The notes under the pieces are model-generated. The model made no database searches and was not told where the DNA came from. It was given only the letters and a program-made list of their open reading frames with translations. Shown here piece after piece: positions 62,130 to 64,000 of a DNA stretch of 64,000 nucleotides. Position numbers and translations under genes: made by a program. Origin of the DNA: Caballeronia pedi (GTDB lineage: Bacteria > Pseudomonadota > Gammaproteobacteria > Burkholderiales > Burkholderiaceae). The stretch is from NCBI RefSeq assembly GCF_001544915.2, contig NZ_FCOE02000009.1, positions 62,001 through 126,000 of the forward strand, written 5' to 3'. How positions within the stretch are numbered: the first letter of the stretch is position 1; each line of letters starts with the position of its first letter.

Positions 62130-63107
62130 TCATACCATCGCGCGAGTCGATTTCTTTTTGCTTTCCGGCGCGTGTCCGGCGATGTCGAGTGCCTCGGGCG
62201 CGGGAGGCGAACGCTGCGCACGCGGCCGGTGCACCCACGCCGACAGCACGCACGCGACGACGATGCACGCACCGCCCGCCCATTCGCGCGGGCCGGGCAC
62301 TTCGCCCGCGAAGAGCCACGCGGACAGCGCCGTGACGACGAGCTCGAACAGCATGATGATGGACGCGCGATTGGCCGGCACGCGAGCGAGCCCCACCTGC
62401 ACGATGATGTTGTTCACTGCGAGCACGACGCCCAGGCCGATTACGATGAACGCCACCGTGGGCAGCAGCGCGGCGGCGGGCGGCGTGGGCATCGGCTCGA
62501 ACAGCGTGATGACGCAGGCGACGAGCGCCGCGCCGCCGAAGATCACCGCGGTACGCATCTCGGGTTTCATCGCGGGCAGCGTGCGCGTGACCTTGACGAC
62601 GAGCACGTTGCTCATCGCGAAACCCATGCCGCCCATGAGACCGGCCCATTCCGCGAGATCGGCGGGCAGGGGCATGCCGAGTTCGGGCGACCAGAGCATC
62701 GTCACGGCGCCCGCCAGCGAGAGCAACGACAGCGCGGCGTCGGCGCGCGTCAAACGTTCCTTCAGAATGAAGTGCGCGAAGATCGCGGTCCATGCGGGCG
62801 TCAGATAGAAGAGCAGCAGCACGCGCATCACCTGCCCGTGGATCGCGCCCCATACGAAGCCGATGTTGGTCACGCCCGCCGCCACGCCGAGCGCGACGAG
62901 CAGCCAGTGCCAGGACAGCGTGCTGAGCGAGCGGCGTTTGACCAGCAGCACGAAGACGCACGCGGCGGCGCTCGTGGTCGCGCTGGCGGCGGTACCGGTC
63001 AGGCCCATCGCGGCGAGCATGCGCATCGGATACCACACGAGCCCCCACACCGACGCGCCGATCATGATCGCGAGCGTCGGCCATGCGTTGTGCAGGCCAC
63101 GGCTCAT
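62130..63107 (-). CDS. DMT/EamA family transporter
   Basis: A 325-residue inner-membrane carrier with about ten helices in two EamA repeats. ASVWGLVWYPMRMLAAMG starts the first, and FYLTPAWTAIFAHFILKERL ends the first repeat. It has a charged, proline-rich cytoplasmic tail. Substrate is unknown. It is divergent from dapC and followed by smc after 124 bases. It is not a close copy of the other DMT gene at 24.5 kb. Confidence 0.88.
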   Translation of the reverse strand: MSRGLHNAWPTLAIMIGASVWGLVWYPMRMLAAMGLTGTAASATTSAAACVFVLLVKRRSLSTLSWHWLLVALGVAAGVTNIGFVWGAIHGQVMRVLLLFYLTPAWTAIFAHFILKERLTRADAALSLLSLAGAVTMLWSPELGMPLPADLAEWAGLMGGMGFAMSNVLVVKVTRTLPAMKPEMRTAVIFGGAALVACVITLFEPMPTPPAAALLPTVAFIVIGLGVVLAVNNIIVQVGLARVPANRASIIMLFELVVTALSAWLFAGEVPGPREWAGGACIVVACVLSAWVHRPRAQRSPPAPEALDIAGHAPESKKKSTRAMV

Positions 63108-63176
63108 GGCTGCGCCTCAATCATTTTTGTTACGGTCATTCGTACTGTCATCCTTCGTGCCGCGCGCCGCTGCCCG

Positions 63177-63204
63177 CTTGCGGGCCGGGGCCGCGCGCTA
63201 TAAT
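63177..63204 (+). promoter_or_regulatory. Candidate dapC promoter
   Basis: A perfect TATAAT (63199-63204) lies 94 bases before the dapC GTG, with TTGCGG 15 bases upstream as a tight-spaced -35. Confidence 0.45.
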
Positions 63205-63297
63205 CGTGAGCTTGCTTCGCGTCCGTTCACGTCTTCCGATGCCGCCCTCGCAGGCGCTTTGCCTCGCGCGCATCGCTCACTGCTTACCGGTCACGCC

Positions 63298-64000
63298 GTG
63301 AATCCACTTCTCAAGAAACTTCAGCCCTATCCGTTCGAAAAGCTCCGTGTGCTCTTCAAGGGCATCGAGCCGCGCGCCGGATTCACGCCGATCAGCTTCG
63401 GCATCGGCGAGCCGAAGCATCCGACGCCCACGCTGATCCGCGATGCAGTGATCAATGCGCTCGACGGCCTCGCCTCTTATCCGGCGACGCTCGGCAGCGA
63501 GCCGCTGCGCGCGGCGATCGCGGCCTGGGTCATGCAGCGCTACGGCCTCGAATCGGTCGATCCGGCCACTGAAGTGCTGCCCGTGTCCGGCTCGCGGGAA
63601 GCGCTGTTCGCGCTCGCGCAGACCGTGATCGACAGCCGCACCAAGAAGGACGCCGCTGATGCCGCCGAACCGCCCATCGTACTCTGTCCGAACCCGTTCT
63701 ATCAAATCTACGAAGGCGCGGCCTTGCTCGCGGGCGCCGAGCCGTACTTCGTCAACAGCGACCCGGCGCGCAACTTCGCGTGCGATTATTCCGCCGTGCC
63801 CGATCACATCTGGGCGCGCACGCAACTGCTCTACGTCTGCTCGCCGGGCAACCCAACGGGCGCGGTGCTCACGCTCGAGAACTGGCGCGAGCTCTTCGCG
63901 CTGTCGGACAAGCACGGTTTCGTGATCGCGTCGGACGAGTGCTACTCGGAAATCTATTTCGACGAAACCAATCCGCCGCTCGGCGGCCTCGAGGCGGCGC
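63298..64000 (+). CDS. dapC: Succinyldiaminopimelate transaminase (3' end cut by window)
   Basis: Class I aminotransferase of lysine/diaminopimelate synthesis. The visible 234 codons start with GTG (VNPLLKKLQPYPFEKL, the usual DapC N-terminus). They include GIGEPKHPTP, SGSREALF and CSPGNPTGA, with the DECYSE segment near the end. The PLP-binding lysine should lie just beyond the window. It is divergent from the DMT transporter gene. The related AlaC/YfdZ-type enzymes are the main alternative. Confidence 0.9.
   Translation, partial: MNPLLKKLQPYPFEKLRVLFKGIEPRAGFTPISFGIGEPKHPTPTLIRDAVINALDGLASYPATLGSEPLRAAIAAWVMQRYGLESVDPATEVLPVSGSREALFALAQTVIDSRTKKDAADAAEPPIVLCPNPFYQIYEGAALLAGAEPYFVNSDPARNFACDYSAVPDHIWARTQLLYVCSPGNPTGAVLTLENWRELFALSDKHGFVIASDECYSEIYFDETNPPLGGLEAA

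Overview
The window is GC-rich, densely coded chromosome from a betaproteobacterium of the Burkholderiaceae, most likely Caballeronia or Paraburkholderia. This rests on the gene order frr-uppS-cdsA-dxr-rseP-bamA-ompH-lpxD-fabZ-lpxA-lpxB-rnhB, the smc-zipA-ligA-def order, and Burkholderia-like protein sequences such as the BamA and RatA N-termini. Genus is inferred from remembered sequences, not from a search. I see no rRNA, tRNA, insertion sequence, prophage or CRISPR array. Most genes are on the minus strand.

Region 1 (1-11.7 kb, metabolic accessory genes, minus strand). A 3'-truncated threonine aldolase is followed by a translationally coupled pair, GMC alcohol dehydrogenase and alkyl sulfatase, that looks like a two-step alkyl-sulfate pathway. 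Next is a purine-catabolism cluster: GntR/FCD regulator, NCS1 permease, allantoin/hydantoin racemase, PuuE allantoinase, OHCU decarboxylase, allantoicase and ureidoglycolate lyase. Together the last four convert OHCU to allantoin, allantoate, ureidoglycolate and finally glyoxylate plus urea. Three TTGT-NN-ACAA-like sites (two at the regulator, one at puuE) and a 16-bp perfect palindrome upstream of the permease suggest local control.

Region 2 (11.7-20.3 kb). An LD-carboxypeptidase, tadA and a DUF1992 gene come first. A six-gene ddpXABCDF-like operon follows: D-Ala-D-Ala dipeptidase plus a complete peptide ABC importer with overlapping cistrons. thpR closes the region.

Region 3 (20.3-32.9 kb). 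guaB and guaA flank an unknown four-helix membrane protein with an octapeptide-repeat tail. After them come a DMT permease, rnfH-ratA divergent from smpB, an SPFH/NfeD membrane pair, and ppsA divergent from its regulator ppsR.

Region 4 (32.9-48 kb) is one long run of essential envelope and translation genes, read from rpsB through tsf, pyrH, frr, uppS, cdsA, dxr, rseP, bamA, ompH, lpxD, fabZ, lpxA, lpxB and rnhB to an rRNA methyltransferase. An internal hairpin with U-tracts lies between rpsB and tsf, and a long hairpin lies between tsf and pyrH.

Region 5 (48-64 kb). map, glnD and an RluB-type pseudouridine synthase are on the plus strand. The synthase carries a 99-bp tandem-repeat N-terminal extension. 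A small ParB-like unknown gene follows, then def-ligA, zipA and smc on the minus strand, a second DMT permease, and a 3'-truncated dapC.

I did not find a clearly new multi-gene system. The best leads are the alkyl-sulfate pair, the GntR-operator set, the DPVTG octapeptide protein inside the gua cluster, the repeat-extended RluB, the tsf-pyrH hairpin and the non-ATG start of bamA.
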